The notes: generated by a model from the sequence alone, not told the origin. DNA of 64,000 bases from Thiomonas arsenitoxydans (GCF_000253115.1 NC_014145.1:3038001-3102000); one strand, 5' to 3'. Counted from the stretch's first letter, positions 17,242 to 26,648 are shown. Numbers and translations are program-made.

Positions 17242-18006
17242 ATGAAATTCATCACTTCCGCAGACGGCGCCCGTGGCGCCACGGACTTGGCGCCGGGCGC
17301 AGGCGGGCTTCTCCTGTTCACGCCCGAGCAGTGGCAGACGGCCAGCGCGACCTGGCCGACGCATGAGTCCGCCGGACTGGTGCTTCCCAACGACCTCGAC
17401 GTGCGCACACTCGCCATCGATCTGTCGCGCTTCGCCAGCGTCGAGCTGCGGTTCCCGAAATGGACCGATGGCCGCGCCTATACCCAGGCCCGGCTGCTGC
17501 GGGTGCGCCTGGGCTACCGCGGCGAGCTGCGCGCCACCGGCGATGTGCTGGTGGACATGGCGCTGCCGCTGGCGCGCACCGGGTTCGACACCGCGGTGCT
17601 GCGCCCCGGCCAGAGCCTGCAGGCGGCGCGGCGGGCGCTGCGGTTTTTCGAGGGGCTGTGGCCGGAGTTCGACGGCGCTCATGAGGAAACGCAGGGCAGC
17701 CCCAAGTTTTCTCATCCCCCTCGGGGGGCAGCCGCTGCAAAGCAGCGGCCTGGGGGCGCTCTCAAGGAAGCGCAGGGCCGCCCCCCAGTTTCCTTGACCC
17801 CATCGGAGGGAGTCCGCTTGCGGACTGATGGGGGCGCTCCGACGCAGCCGAGCCCGCATCCGCAGCCCGCCTACTACCAGGGCGACGTGCTCGATCCGCG
17901 TCCGCTGTTTCTGAAACGGCCTCCGGGGCCGGCCAGCCGGCCCGCCCCCCGCAAGGGTGAAGCAAGCCCGGGGTGGCCTGGCCCTGCCCTGGAGGCCGCC
18001 GCATGA
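17242..18006 (+). CDS. DUF934 protein of the sulfite-reduction operon, with repeat insertion
   Basis: 254 residues against ~170 in the family. The core is intact: LVLPNDLDV, ELRFPKWTDGRAYTQARLLR and GELRATGDVLVD. The normal junction between the RRALRFFEGLWPEF helix and YYQGDVLDPRPLF is split by ~60 low-complexity residues (about 148-209) encoded by two tandem interspersed repeats in frame. DUF934 proteins are always near cysI/cysH and are thought to assist sulfite reductase. The frame remains open, so a bulged protein is presumably made. Confidence 0.85.
   Translation: MKFITSADGARGATDLAPGAGGLLLFTPEQWQTASATWPTHESAGLVLPNDLDVRTLAIDLSRFASVELRFPKWTDGRAYTQARLLRVRLGYRGELRATGDVLVDMALPLARTGFDTAVLRPGQSLQAARRALRFFEGLWPEFDGAHEETQGSPKFSHPPRGAAAAKQRPGGALKEAQGRPPVSLTPSEGVRLRTDGGAPTQPSPHPQPAYYQGDVLDPRPLFLKRPPGPASRPAPRKGEASPGWPGPALEAAA
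17686..17850 (-). repeat. Two tandem interspersed repeats (copies 2 and 3) inside DUF934
   Basis: Read on the minus strand, copy 2 (17686-17760) contains GCTGCCCCCCGAGGGG and CTTGGGGCTGCCCTGCG. Copy 3 (17761-17850) contains a stem, GGGGTCAAGGAAACTGGGGG, CGGCCCTGCG and TTCCTTGAG. Each has its own hairpin (CCGCTGC/GCAGCGG and AGTCCGC/GCGGACT). The same units occur at 17180, 57272 and 58740. Confidence 0.7.
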
Positions 18007-18845
18007 ACCACCGCGCCATCCCCATCGCTGCGCCGCCCGGCTCGGCGCCTGCCCTGTACGCCAAGCCCAGTGCGGACTTCGACCAGCGCGTGCAGGACGC
18101 GCTCGCCACGCTGCGCACGGCGGCACGGGAATTCGCCGGCCGCATCGTGCAGGCCACCAGCCTGGGCGCGGAGGACATGGTCCTGACCGACCTGATCGCG
18201 CGGCATGCGCTGCCCATCGCCATCGCCACGCTGGACACCGGCATGCTGCACGGCGAGACGCTGGAACTGCTCGGCCGTGCGCAGCGGCACTACGGCCTGG
18301 AGATCGAAGCCTGGCGTCCCGACGCGGTTGCGGCGCGCGACTTCGTCGCCCGCCATGGCCCGCAGGCCATGGTCGCCAGCGTCGATTTGCGCCATGCCTG
18401 CTGCGCCTTGCGCAAGCTCGAACCCCTGTCCCGCATGCTGCAAGGCCGCGCGGCCTGGGTGACGGGGCTGCGCCACGAACAGTCTCCCGCGCGCGGCCGG
18501 GCCGCACGGCGCGAGAGTGACGCGCAAGGCCGCGCCAAGCTCAGCCCGCTGCTCGACTGGACGCAGGGCGACGTGTGGCACTACATCGCGCTGCACGCCG
18601 TTCCCTACAACCCGCTGCACGACCAATTCTTTCCCAGCATCGGCTGCGCCCCATGCACCCGCGCCGTCGCGCTGGGCGAGGACATCCGCGCCGGGCGCTG
18701 GTGGTGGGAGCGGGAGGGGGCGAAGGAATGCGGCTTGCATGTCGAGCAGCGCCCCCTTCCGCATGGAGCCGCCGCAGACGCCGTCGCGACGGAACCGATC
18801 GCCAAACCAACCATCGCCACGGAACCGACAGGAGCCCACGCATGA
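18003..18845 (+). CDS. cysH: APS/PAPS reductase (CysH), [4Fe-4S] type
   Basis: 280 residues; start overlaps the DUF934 stop (ATGA). The PP-loop-like nucleotide site (TSLGAEDMVLTDL), LDTGMLHGETLELL, and Cys pairs CC (in HACCALRK) and CAPC (in GCAPCTR) mark the iron-sulfur adenylyl-sulfate reductase subtype. ECGLH carries the catalytic cysteine near the C-terminus. It reduces APS to sulfite with thioredoxin. No cysC kinase is in the operon, which fits direct use of APS. Confidence 0.93.
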   Translation: MNHRAIPIAAPPGSAPALYAKPSADFDQRVQDALATLRTAAREFAGRIVQATSLGAEDMVLTDLIARHALPIAIATLDTGMLHGETLELLGRAQRHYGLEIEAWRPDAVAARDFVARHGPQAMVASVDLRHACCALRKLEPLSRMLQGRAAWVTGLRHEQSPARGRAARRESDAQGRAKLSPLLDWTQGDVWHYIALHAVPYNPLHDQFFPSIGCAPCTRAVALGEDIRAGRWWWEREGAKECGLHVEQRPLPHGAAADAVATEPIAKPTIATEPTGAHA

Positions 18846-19801
18846 ACGCCCCTTTGGATCTCGAACGCCTGTTGCCGCAGATCGACCACCGTCATCTCGA
18901 TGCCCTCGAAGAGGAGGCCATCTACATCCTGCGCGAAGTGGCCGGGGGCTTCGAGCGCCCGGCCCTGCTGTTCTCGGGCGGCAAGGACTCCTGCGTCGTG
19001 CTGCGCCTGGCCGAGAAGGCGTTCAAGCGGCGCCAGGCCAACGGGGCTTACGCCGGCCGGCTGCCGTTTGCCTTGCTGCATGTCGATACCGGGCATAACT
19101 TCCCCGAAGTCATCGACTTCCGCGACGCCCTCGTCAAAGCCTCGGGCGACGCGCTGATCGTCGCACACTTGGACGAATCCATCCGCCGTGGCACGGTGCG
19201 CCTGGGCCATGCGCTGGAATCGCGCAACCCGCACCAGAGCGTGGCCCTGCTCGAAGCCATCGAGCAGCACCGCTTCGACTGCCTCATCGGCGGCGCCCGG
19301 CGCGACGAAGAGAAAGCGCGTGCCAAGGAACGCATCTTCAGCCACCGTGACCACTTCGGCCAGTGGCAACCCAAGGAGCAGCGCCCCGAGTTGTGGTCGC
19401 TGTTCAACACGCGTTTGCGTCCGGGCGAGCATTTCCGTGCCTTCCCCATCAGCAACTGGACCGAACTGGACGTGTGGCTGTACATCGCCCGCGAGAGCAT
19501 CGCCCTGCCCAAGCTGTACTACAGCCATCCGCGCCAGGTGCTGCGCCGCAAGGGTCTGCTGGTGCCGCTGACCGCCGTGACGCCGCCGCGGCCCGGCGAG
19601 GCGGTGGAGACGGCCCGGGTGCGGTTTCGTACCGTGGGCGACATGACCTGCACCTGCCCGGTGGAAAGCGCGGCGGCCAGCGCGGCGGAAGTCGTCGCCG
19701 AGACCCTGACCGCGACCCTGAGCGAGCGCGGCGCCACCCGCATGGACGATCGCACCTCCGACGCTTCAATGGAGCGGCGCAAGAAGGAAGGCTATTTCTG
19801 A
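18842..19801 (+). CDS. cysD: Sulfate adenylyltransferase subunit 2 (CysD)
   Basis: 319 residues, normal family length. The PP-loop LFSGGKDSCVVLRL, HVDTGHNFPEVIDFRD, and GARRDEEKARAKERIFS are signature CysD segments. It binds ATP and sulfate to make APS, driven by the GTPase CysN encoded next. It overlaps cysH upstream (ATGA) and cysN downstream (TGATG). Confidence 0.95.
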   Translation: MNAPLDLERLLPQIDHRHLDALEEEAIYILREVAGGFERPALLFSGGKDSCVVLRLAEKAFKRRQANGAYAGRLPFALLHVDTGHNFPEVIDFRDALVKASGDALIVAHLDESIRRGTVRLGHALESRNPHQSVALLEAIEQHRFDCLIGGARRDEEKARAKERIFSHRDHFGQWQPKEQRPELWSLFNTRLRPGEHFRAFPISNWTELDVWLYIARESIALPKLYYSHPRQVLRRKGLLVPLTAVTPPRPGEAVETARVRFRTVGDMTCTCPVESAAASAAEVVAETLTATLSERGATRMDDRTSDASMERRKKEGYF

Positions 19802-21111
19802 TGAACACGCACAACGATGCCAACGGCGAACACCGCCACAAGGCGCTGCGCTTTCTCACCGCCGGCAGCGTGGACGATGGCAAGAGCACGCTGATCGGCC
19901 GCCTGCTGCTCGACAGCCGCGCCATCCTGGCCGACCAGCTCGATGCCCTGCAACGCCGGGCCGCGGGCGGCAGCATCGACCTGTCCCAACTCACCGACGG
20001 GCTGGAGGCCGAACGCGAGCAGGGCATCACCATCGACGTGGCCTACCGCTACTTCACCACGCCGCGGCGCAAGTTCATCATCGCCGACGCCCCGGGGCAC
20101 GAGCAGTACACGCGCAATATGGTGACGGCCGCCGCCGGCAGCGATGCCGCGGTGGTGCTGATCGACATCACCAAGCTCGACTGGCGCGCCGCGCCCCTGC
20201 GCCTGCTGCCGCAAACCCGGCGCCACACCTTGCTGGCGCGCCTGCTGCGCCTGCCGTCCATCGTGTTCGCCGTGAACAAGCTCGACGCCGTGGACGATGC
20301 CGAGGCCGCGTTCGCGGCGGTGCGCGATGCGCTGCTGGACTTCGCCGCCGAGGCCGGCATCGCGCCCGCCGGCATCGTGCCGGTGTCGGCGCTGCGTGGC
20401 GACAACATCGCCATCGCCTCGACGTCCTGGCCTTGGTATGCCGGGCCGACCCTGTTGCAATGGCTCGAAGCCCTGCCCGCCGCCGAGGAGCCGCAGACCG
20501 GCGCCCTGTTGCTGCCGGTGCAATACGTGGCGCGCGAGGGCGACGGCCTGGGCCACCAGCCGCGCACGGTCTGGGGCCGCATCGCCAGGGGCCGGGTCCA
20601 GTCCGGCGACAAGATCCGCATCCACCCCAGCGGCGAGAGCGCCGAGGTCGTCGCGGTGCGGCGTGCGGGAGTCGCCGTCGATGGCTGCGCCGCGGGCCAG
20701 TCGGCCGGACTGGTGCTCGACCGCCAGGTGGACATCTCACGGGGTGACTGGATCGAAAGTGTCGGGCTGTTCTCAGCTCCCAAGCCCGATGCGATCCAGA
20801 GATTCGAAGCGACCCTGGCCTGGCTGGATACGGAGCCAGCGGTCATCGGCCGCAAATACTGGCTGCGCCACGGGCACCGCTGGGTGGCAGGACACATCAC
20901 GGCCATCTGCAGTCGGCTGGACATTCACACCCTGACGGACGTCGATGCGCAGACGCTCGCGGTCAACGATATCGGCCGCGTGCGCCTGCAGGCGCAGTCA
21001 GCACTGCCACTGACGACTTTTGTCGACAATCGCGTGGCGGGAGCGATGATCGTCGTTGATCCCGCCAGTCATCGCACCAGCGGCGCGCTGCTGGTTGAAG
21101 CGGTTCAGTAA
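19801..21111 (+). CDS. cysN: Sulfate adenylyltransferase subunit 1, GTPase (CysN)
   Basis: 436 residues. EF-Tu-like GTPase with [15 protein letters not shown] (P-loop), a switch region ending [23 protein letters not shown] (G3) and NKLD (G4), then two beta-barrel domains. It couples GTP hydrolysis to APS synthesis with CysD. No C-terminal CysC kinase domain is fused, in keeping with the APS-reductase type of CysH here. Confidence 0.95.
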   Translation: MNTHNDANGEHRHKALRFLTAGSVDDGKSTLIGRLLLDSRAILADQLDALQRRAAGGSIDLSQLTDGLEAEREQGITIDVAYRYFTTPRRKFIIADAPGHEQYTRNMVTAAAGSDAAVVLIDITKLDWRAAPLRLLPQTRRHTLLARLLRLPSIVFAVNKLDAVDDAEAAFAAVRDALLDFAAEAGIAPAGIVPVSALRGDNIAIASTSWPWYAGPTLLQWLEALPAAEEPQTGALLLPVQYVAREGDGLGHQPRTVWGRIARGRVQSGDKIRIHPSGESAEVVAVRRAGVAVDGCAAGQSAGLVLDRQVDISRGDWIESVGLFSAPKPDAIQRFEATLAWLDTEPAVIGRKYWLRHGHRWVAGHITAICSRLDIHTLTDVDAQTLAVNDIGRVRLQAQSALPLTTFVDNRVAGAMIVVDPASHRTSGALLVEAVQ

Positions 21112-21923
21112 TGGGCCGCATCGTCTTCATCGGCGCCGGCCCTGGCGCTGCCGACTTGATCACCCTGCGTGGCGCTCGCCTGCTCGCGCAGGCCGACGTC
21201 GTACTGTGCGACGCGTTGGTCGATCCTGCGCTGCGCGAACTGGCGCCGCAAGCCCGGTGGATCGATGTCGGCAAACGCGGCTTCAGCCACGCCACGGCGC
21301 AGGAGCGCATCGACGCCCTGCTGGTGCGCTGCGCGTCGCGCCATCGTCTGGTTGTCAGGCTCAAGGGCGGCGACCCCAGCGTGTTCGGTCGGCTCGAGGA
21401 GGAACTGCTTGCATTGCACGGCTCCGGCGCGGTCATCGAAATCGTGCCCGGCGTCACCGCGGCGCTGGCCGCAGCAGCCGATGCCGGCCGGCCGCTGACA
21501 CGGCGCGGACGCGGGCGCAGCGTGGCGCTGAGTACGGCCATGACCCACGATGGACAGTTGCGCGCCAGCCGCTGTGCCGACACCGAAGTGTTCTACATGG
21601 CCGGTCGGCAGCTCGGCGCGCTGGCACGCCGACTGATGGCAACGGGCTGGGCACCGCAGACCGAAGTCTCCGTGGTCTCCCGTACCGGCTTTCCGGACCG
21701 GCTGTGCAGCAGCCACGCCCTGACCAATCTGGCGCAGGCCTGTCTGCTGCACAGTGGTCGCCCGACGGTGGTGATTGTCGGCGCCGGAGCGCACCCGGTT
21801 TCGCCATACGCCATGGCCGTTTCGCGTGCATCCCATGCTGCGCTGCCGCTTGCAGCACACAGTATCGCCAGACCGCGTTTGCAGCCCGCAGACATCGTTT
21901 CGCATCGCGGAGAACCCCGATGA
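21111..21923 (+). CDS. cobA: Uroporphyrinogen-III C-methyltransferase (SUMT)
   Basis: 270 residues; start overlaps cysN stop (TAATG). SUMT landmarks: [37 protein letters not shown] (SAM-binding GGDP loop), [15 protein letters not shown], and the [10 protein letters not shown] region. It makes precorrin-2 from uroporphyrinogen III, the first step toward siroheme. No dehydrogenase/ferrochelatase domain (CysG N-terminal part) is attached, so that activity must be encoded elsewhere. Confidence 0.92.
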   Translation: MGRIVFIGAGPGAADLITLRGARLLAQADVVLCDALVDPALRELAPQARWIDVGKRGFSHATAQERIDALLVRCASRHRLVVRLKGGDPSVFGRLEEELLALHGSGAVIEIVPGVTAALAAAADAGRPLTRRGRGRSVALSTAMTHDGQLRASRCADTEVFYMAGRQLGALARRLMATGWAPQTEVSVVSRTGFPDRLCSSHALTNLAQACLLHSGRPTVVIVGAGAHPVSPYAMAVSRASHAALPLAAHSIARPRLQPADIVSHRGEPR

Positions 21924-22243
21924 CCTTTGTCGTGACCGAAAATTGCATCAAGTGCAAGTTCACCGATTGTGTGGACGTCTGCCCGGTGGACTGCTTCCGC
22001 GAAGGCCCCAACTTCCTGGCGATCGATCCGGACGAATGCATCGACTGCGCCGTATGCGTGCCCGAGTGTCCGGCCAACGCCATCTTCGCCGAGGAAGACG
22101 TCCCTGGCGACCAACAAGCATTCATTGCCCTCAACGCCGAACTGTCGCGCCGCTGGCCCAGCATCACCAAGCGCAAGCCCGCCCCGCCGGACGGCGAAGA
22201 ATGGAATGGCAAACCCGGCAAGCTGCAGTTTCTCGAGCGCTGA
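21920..22243 (+). CDS. fdxA: Seven-iron ferredoxin (FdxA type)
   Basis: 107 residues, standard length for [3Fe-4S][4Fe-4S] ferredoxins. [20 protein letters not shown] and [16 protein letters not shown] supply the cluster cysteines, and the long C-terminal tail ([12 protein letters not shown]) is typical of FdxA. It overlaps the SUMT stop (ATGA) and precedes a ferredoxin-NADP reductase gene, so it probably carries electrons to the sulfite reductase. Confidence 0.92.
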   Translation: MTFVVTENCIKCKFTDCVDVCPVDCFREGPNFLAIDPDECIDCAVCVPECPANAIFAEEDVPGDQQAFIALNAELSRRWPSITKRKPAPPDGEEWNGKPGKLQFLER

Positions 22244-22275
22244 ACATCCGGATTCCGACCGCCCCCTCATCCCTC

Positions 22276-23379
22276 ATGGAAATGCACATCAATCCGGCCA
22301 TCGCCGACGCGGCCCTGGCCAGCGCCCCGCCGATCGAGACCGATGCCGTCATTATTGGCGCCGGTCCCGTGGGTTTGTTTCAGGTTTTCGAACTCGGCCT
22401 GCTCGACATCAAGGCCCACGTCATCGACAGCCTGTCGCACCTGGGCGGCCAGTGCGTGGAGCTCTATCCGGACAAGCCCATCTACGACATTCCGGCCGTG
22501 CCCATGTGCACCGGCCAGGAACTCACCGACAACCTGCTCAAGCAGATCGAGCCGTTCAAGCCCACCTTCCATCTGGGACAGGACGTGACGGAGCTGCAGC
22601 GCCAGGACGACGGGCGCTTCGTCGTGCGCACCTCCAAGGACACCACCTTGCTCACCAAGACGGTGTTCATCGCCGCCGGCGTGGGCTCGTTCCAGCCGCG
22701 CACCCTCAAAGTGGAGGGGCTGGACGCCTTCGAGGGCACGCAGTTGTTCTACCGCGTGAAGAACCCCGCGGTCTTCGCCGGCAAAAATCTCGTGGTGGTC
22801 GGCGGCGGCGACTCGGCGCTGGATTGGGCGCTGCACTTCGCCCAGGATGACGCGCACCGCGCCGAAAGCGTCATCCTCGTGCACCGGCGCGACGGCTTTC
22901 GCGCCGCGCCGGCCTCGGTGGCCAAGATGCACGCCCTGTGCGAGCAGCACGCGATGCAGTTCGTCGTCGGTCAGATCACGGGGTTCGAGGCCGACGGCGA
23001 TGGCCGCCTGTCACAGGTCAAGCTCACCGGCAACGACGGCATCACCCGGCGCCTGCCGCTGGACATGCTGCTGGTGTTCTTCGGCCTGTCACCCAAGCTC
23101 GGCCCCATCGCCCACTGGGGCCTGGACCTGGAGCGCAAGCAGATCCTGGTCGACACGGAGAAGTTCCAAACCAACATCCCGGGCATTTTCGCCGTGGGCG
23201 ACATCAACACCTACCCGGGCAAGAAAAAACTCATCCTCTCGGGCTTCCACGAAGCCGCGCTGGCAGCCTTCGGCGCCGCCCACACCATCTTCCCGGACAA
23301 GAAAATCCACCTCCAGTACACCACCACCAGCCCCAAACTGCATAAGGTGCTTGGCGTCGAAACTCCCGTCTTCGATTGA
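22276..23379 (+). CDS. Ferredoxin-NADP+ reductase, thioredoxin-reductase-like type
   Basis: 367 residues. FAD site [17 protein letters not shown], then [20 protein letters not shown], the NADPH site [16 protein letters not shown], and [18 protein letters not shown] near the C-terminus. It lacks the CxxC of thioredoxin reductase, as expected for this FNR class. It closes the sulfite-reduction operon and would pass NADPH electrons to the adjacent ferredoxin. ATG 22276 is 32 bp after fdxA. Confidence 0.9.
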   Translation: MEMHINPAIADAALASAPPIETDAVIIGAGPVGLFQVFELGLLDIKAHVIDSLSHLGGQCVELYPDKPIYDIPAVPMCTGQELTDNLLKQIEPFKPTFHLGQDVTELQRQDDGRFVVRTSKDTTLLTKTVFIAAGVGSFQPRTLKVEGLDAFEGTQLFYRVKNPAVFAGKNLVVVGGGDSALDWALHFAQDDAHRAESVILVHRRDGFRAAPASVAKMHALCEQHAMQFVVGQITGFEADGDGRLSQVKLTGNDGITRRLPLDMLLVFFGLSPKLGPIAHWGLDLERKQILVDTEKFQTNIPGIFAVGDINTYPGKKKLILSGFHEAALAAFGAAHTIFPDKKIHLQYTTTSPKLHKVLGVETPVFD

Positions 23380-23387
23380 TTGAAACC

Positions 23388-23450
23388 CCCAAGGTTCCTT
23401 GACCCTTACGAGGGGCTGGGCGGCACGCCGCTCCTGGGACGCTCACCAGC
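23388..23450. repeat. Degenerate interspersed repeat (copy 4), weak
   Basis: Contains AAGGTTCCTTGACCCTTACG followed by AGGGGCTGGGCGGC, resembling the TTTCCTTGACCCCATCGGAG core of copy 3. It fills most of the gap between the sulfite operon and arsR. Confidence 0.35.
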
Positions 23451-23518
23451 AAAAGTATCTGCCAAATGTATGCGCCTGGGGCGACCCGAGATTGGCAGCG
23501 TGCAAGGCATCCAATCAC

Positions 23519-23548
23519 TGGACAACGCTGCAATACACATTGTATAGT
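23519..23548 (+). promoter_or_regulatory. Promoter and ArsR operator of the ars operon
   Basis: A -35 TGGACA (23519-23524) and -10 TATAGT (23543-23548) have an 18-bp spacer. A perfect dyad ATACA-CAT-TGTAT (23533-23545) overlaps the -10, the expected place for ArsR repression. The arsR start codon is 7 bases downstream. Confidence 0.7.
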
Positions 23549-23554
23549 TGCACC

Positions 23555-23926
23555 ATGGAAAAATCTGTTGCCATTCGAATTTTCGAGTCCCTGTCCTCAG
23601 GCATCCGGCTCGACATTTACCGCCTGCTGGTCAAGCGAGGCTTGGAAGGCATGGTTTCAGGGCAGATTGCCTCGGCACTCGACCTGCCGCCGAACAACAC
23701 CTCGTTCCACCTCAAAGCAATGACGCAGACCGGCCTGCTTTCGGTCGAGCAGGAAGGTCGCTTCCAACGCTATCGGGCCAACATTCCGTTGATGCTGGAT
23801 CTGATCGGCTATCTCACCGAGGAATGCTGCGCCGGTCATCCCGAACACTGTGTGGACCTTCGTGCCGCATCGCCATGCGCAGAGAGCGTGCTTCCTCCCC
23901 TTTCTTCAACGCCACAAGAGAGCTGA
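23555..23926 (+). CDS. arsR: ArsR arsenite-responsive repressor
   Basis: 123 residues. Winged-helix ArsR/SmtB fold (FESLSSGIRLDIYRLLVKRG, LDLPPNNTSFHLKAMTQTGL). Cys91, Cys92 and Cys99 lie in a C-terminal ECCAGHPEHC motif, the arrangement of Acidithiobacillus-type ArsR (three-cysteine site at the C-terminus) and not the alpha-3 CVC site of plasmid R773. It heads the ars operon and sits just behind the ATACA-N3-TGTAT dyad. Confidence 0.92.
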   Translation: MEKSVAIRIFESLSSGIRLDIYRLLVKRGLEGMVSGQIASALDLPPNNTSFHLKAMTQTGLLSVEQEGRFQRYRANIPLMLDLIGYLTEECCAGHPEHCVDLRAASPCAESVLPPLSSTPQES

Positions 23927-23930
23927 CAAC

Positions 23931-24410
23931 GTGAACATCCTGTTTTTGTGCACTGGTAACTCCTGCCGCTCCGTGCTGGCCGAAGCCACCTTCAACCACT
24001 TGGCCCCCGAGGGCTGGCACGCCATGAGCGCGGGCAGCCATCCAACCGGCCAGGTGCATCCACGCTCGCTGGCTTTGCTGGAACGTGAAGGCATTCCAAC
24101 GGAAGGGCTCTTCAGCAAGTCGTGGGACAGCTTGCCTGTCACCCCCGACATCGTGATCACGGTGTGCGCCAGCGCCGCAGGCGAGACCTGCCCGGCCTAT
24201 CTTGGCCCGGTTCTGCGCGCACATTGGGGTGTCGACGACCCGGCCAAGGCGACCGGATCCGAAGAACAAATCAATGCCGCATTTGCACACGCCTACCGCA
24301 TCTTGCGTGCGCGCATCGAAGCCCTGCTGGCATCACCCATGGACAGTCTGCGCAAAGACCCCGCCGCGCTCAGGACGGAACTCGAACACATCGGCTTGCT
24401 GGCGCCTTGA
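23931..24410 (+). CDS. arsC: Arsenate reductase, thioredoxin-coupled LMW-PTPase type
   Basis: 159 residues with a GTG start at 23931, 4 bp after arsR. The P-loop CTGNSCRS gives Cys7 and Arg13; the resolving pair Cys79 and Cys87 is in TVCASAAGETCPAY. This three-cysteine relay matches the Staphylococcus pI258 class, and reduces arsenate to arsenite. An extra Cys12 in the P-loop is shared with many Acidithiobacillus-type ArsC. A terminator follows directly. Distinct from the second ArsC at 26649. Confidence 0.92.
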   Translation: MNILFLCTGNSCRSVLAEATFNHLAPEGWHAMSAGSHPTGQVHPRSLALLEREGIPTEGLFSKSWDSLPVTPDIVITVCASAAGETCPAYLGPVLRAHWGVDDPAKATGSEEQINAAFAHAYRILRARIEALLASPMDSLRKDPAALRTELEHIGLLAP

Positions 24411-24419
24411 AGCTGACGA

Positions 24420-24452
24420 GGCGATAACTCGGTCGCGAGGTATCGCCTTTTT
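24420..24452 (+). terminator. Intercistronic rho-independent terminator between arsC and arsD
   Basis: GGCGATA-a-CTCG pairs with CGAG-g-TATCGCC around a 4-base loop and is followed by TTTTT, a strong terminator shape, yet arsD starts only 36 bp later with no room for a clear promoter. It probably attenuates transcription into arsDA-arsC2-arsB. Confidence 0.7.
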
Positions 24453-24488
24453 CATGAGCAACATTGCAACTTGAGCAGGAGTATTGAA

Positions 24489-24851
24489 ATGAAAAAGATT
24501 CAAGTCTATGAGCCGGCCCTGTGCTGCAGCACCGGCGTGTGCGGTGTGGATGTCGATCAAAATCTGGTCAGCTTTTCGGCCGACGCCGATTGGGCCAAAC
24601 AGAACGGTGCACGGATCGAGCGTTTCAATCTGGCCCGACAACCGCTGGCGTTCGCCGAAAACCCGACGGTCAAAGCGTTCCTGGAACGCTCCGGCCAGGA
24701 GGCCCTGCCCCTGGTTCTGGTGAACGGTGCAGTGGCATTGGCGGGCCGCTACCCCAACCGTATGGAGCTGGCTCGCTGGGCAGGCATTTCACAACCGGCA
24801 GCAGAGTCGAAAGCCGCGCAGGGCTGCTGCGCCGGCAGCCACTGCCGCTGA
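24489..24851 (+). CDS. arsD: ArsD arsenite metallochaperone
   Basis: 120 residues, same length as R773 ArsD. Cys12-Cys13-Cys18 (ALCCSTGVCG) form the arsenite-binding site, and Cys113, Cys114 and Cys119 form the C-terminal site. AGGAG precedes ATG 24489. It hands arsenite to ArsA, encoded next, and has weak repressor activity in relatives. Confidence 0.93.
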   Translation: MKKIQVYEPALCCSTGVCGVDVDQNLVSFSADADWAKQNGARIERFNLARQPLAFAENPTVKAFLERSGQEALPLVLVNGAVALAGRYPNRMELARWAGISQPAAESKAAQGCCAGSHCR

Positions 24852-24868
24852 ACGCGGGGAATACCGTC

Positions 24869-26647
24869 ATGAAATTTCTCGAACTGCCGCCGCGCTTTTT
24901 CTTTTTCACCGGCAAAGGTGGCGTGGGCAAGACATCGCTGTCCTGCGCCACCGCCATGCACCTTGCCGGGCAAGGCAAACAGGTGCTGCTGGTCAGTACC
25001 GATCCGGCGTCCAACGTTGGCCAGGTGTTCGGCCAGGCCATCGGCAACACGATCACTCGCATCCATGGCGTGCCCGGCCTGTCGGCTCTCGAAATCGACC
25101 CGCAGCAAGCGGCACAGCAGTACCGGGAGCGCATCGTCGGCCCGGTGCGCGGGACGCTGCCGGACGACATCGTCAACGGCATCGAGGAACAACTCTCTGG
25201 CGCCTGCACTACCGAAATCGCCGCCTTTGATGAATTCACCGCGTTGCTCACCGACTCGGTCCTGACCGCTGACTACGACCACATCATTTTCGATACGGCC
25301 CCGACCGGCCATACCATCCGGCTGTTGCAATTGCCCGGCGCGTGGAGCGATTTCCTTGAAGCGGGCAAGGGCGATATTTCCTGCCTCGGCCCATTGGCCG
25401 GGCTGGACAAGCAGCGCGCCCAATACAAGGCGGCAGTGCAGGCTTTGGCCGATGCCCGGCGCACCCGCCTGGTTCTGGTGGCCCGCGCCCAGCAAGCCAC
25501 CTTGCGAGAGGTTGCACGCACCCATGCGGAACTCGCCGGCGTGGGCCTGTCGCAGCAGTATCTGGTGATCAACGGCGTCCTGCCGCCGGAAGAAGCGGCG
25601 CACGACCCTCTGGCCGCAGCCATCTGCGCGCACGAGCGGGCCGCACTGGACGCAATCCCCGAGGTGCTCAAGGCCCTGCCCCGCGATCGGGTCGCGCTCA
25701 AGCCCTTCAACCTGGTCGGTCTGGATGCCTTGCGCCAGCTACTGGTCACGACGGCCTCGCAAGCGCCCAGCACCCATGCGGTTCCGGTCGCACTTGATGC
25801 GCCCAGTCTGTCCGAGCTGGTTGACGACATCGCCGAAGACGGCCGCGGCCTGGTGATGCTGATGGGCAAGGGCGGCGTGGGCAAGACCACCCTGGCCGCC
25901 GCCATCGCGGTAGAACTGGCCCATCGCGGCCTGCCGGTCCACCTCACCACGTCCGACCCGGCCGCGCATCTGACTGAAACGCTGAGCGGCGCGCTGGACA
26001 ATCTCACGGTCAGCCGGATCGACCCGCACATCGAAACCGAGCGCTACCGGCAGCACGTATTGGCCACCAAGGGTGCACAGCTCGACGCGCAAGGCCGGGC
26101 GCTGCTGGACGAGGACCTGCGCTCGCCCTGCACCGAGGAAATCGCGGTGTTCCAGGCCTTCTCGCACATCATCCGCGAGGCAGGCAAGAAGTTCGTGGTG
26201 ATGGACACGGCACCGACCGGCCACACCTTGCTGCTGCTTGACGCGACAGGCGCCTATCACCGCGAAATCGCCCGCCAGATGGCCGGCACCGGGCTGCACT
26301 ACATCACCCCGATGATGCAGTTGCAGGACCCCAGGCAGACCAAGGTGCTGATCGTGACATTGGCCGAAACCACCCCGGTGCTGGAGGCGGCCAACCTGCA
26401 GGCCGACCTGCGCCGCGCCGGGATCGAGCCCTGGGCCTGGATCATCAACAACAGCATCGCGGCTGCCACGCCGAACTCGCCCTTGCTGCGTCAGCGTGCC
26501 TGCCACGAACTGCGGGAAATCGACGCCGTCGCGACCCGCCATGCCCGGCGCTACGCGGTCGTGCCGCTGCTGAAAGAAGAGCCCGTCGGCGTCGATCGCC
26601 TGCTGGAACTGACTGCCCGCCCCAGCCTCATCACCGAAAGAGCTTGA
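24869..26647 (+). CDS. arsA: ArsA arsenite-stimulated ATPase
   Basis: 592 residues in two homologous halves. P-loops are GKGGVGKTS (from residue 15) and GKGGVGKTT (from about 333). Arsenite-site cysteines Cys113 (SGACTTE), Cys172 (DISCLGP) and Cys421 (RSPCTEE) correspond to Cys113/172/422 of R773 ArsA. DTAPTGHT signal motifs occur in both halves. It drives ArsB-mediated arsenite export. ATG 24869 is chosen at the family N-terminus (FLELPPRFFFFTGKGG). Confidence 0.95.
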   Translation: MKFLELPPRFFFFTGKGGVGKTSLSCATAMHLAGQGKQVLLVSTDPASNVGQVFGQAIGNTITRIHGVPGLSALEIDPQQAAQQYRERIVGPVRGTLPDDIVNGIEEQLSGACTTEIAAFDEFTALLTDSVLTADYDHIIFDTAPTGHTIRLLQLPGAWSDFLEAGKGDISCLGPLAGLDKQRAQYKAAVQALADARRTRLVLVARAQQATLREVARTHAELAGVGLSQQYLVINGVLPPEEAAHDPLAAAICAHERAALDAIPEVLKALPRDRVALKPFNLVGLDALRQLLVTTASQAPSTHAVPVALDAPSLSELVDDIAEDGRGLVMLMGKGGVGKTTLAAAIAVELAHRGLPVHLTTSDPAAHLTETLSGALDNLTVSRIDPHIETERYRQHVLATKGAQLDAQGRALLDEDLRSPCTEEIAVFQAFSHIIREAGKKFVVMDTAPTGHTLLLLDATGAYHREIARQMAGTGLHYITPMMQLQDPRQTKVLIVTLAETTPVLEAANLQADLRRAGIEPWAWIINNSIAAATPNSPLLRQRACHELREIDAVATRHARRYAVVPLLKEEPVGVDRLLELTARPSLITERA

Positions 26648-26648
26648 C

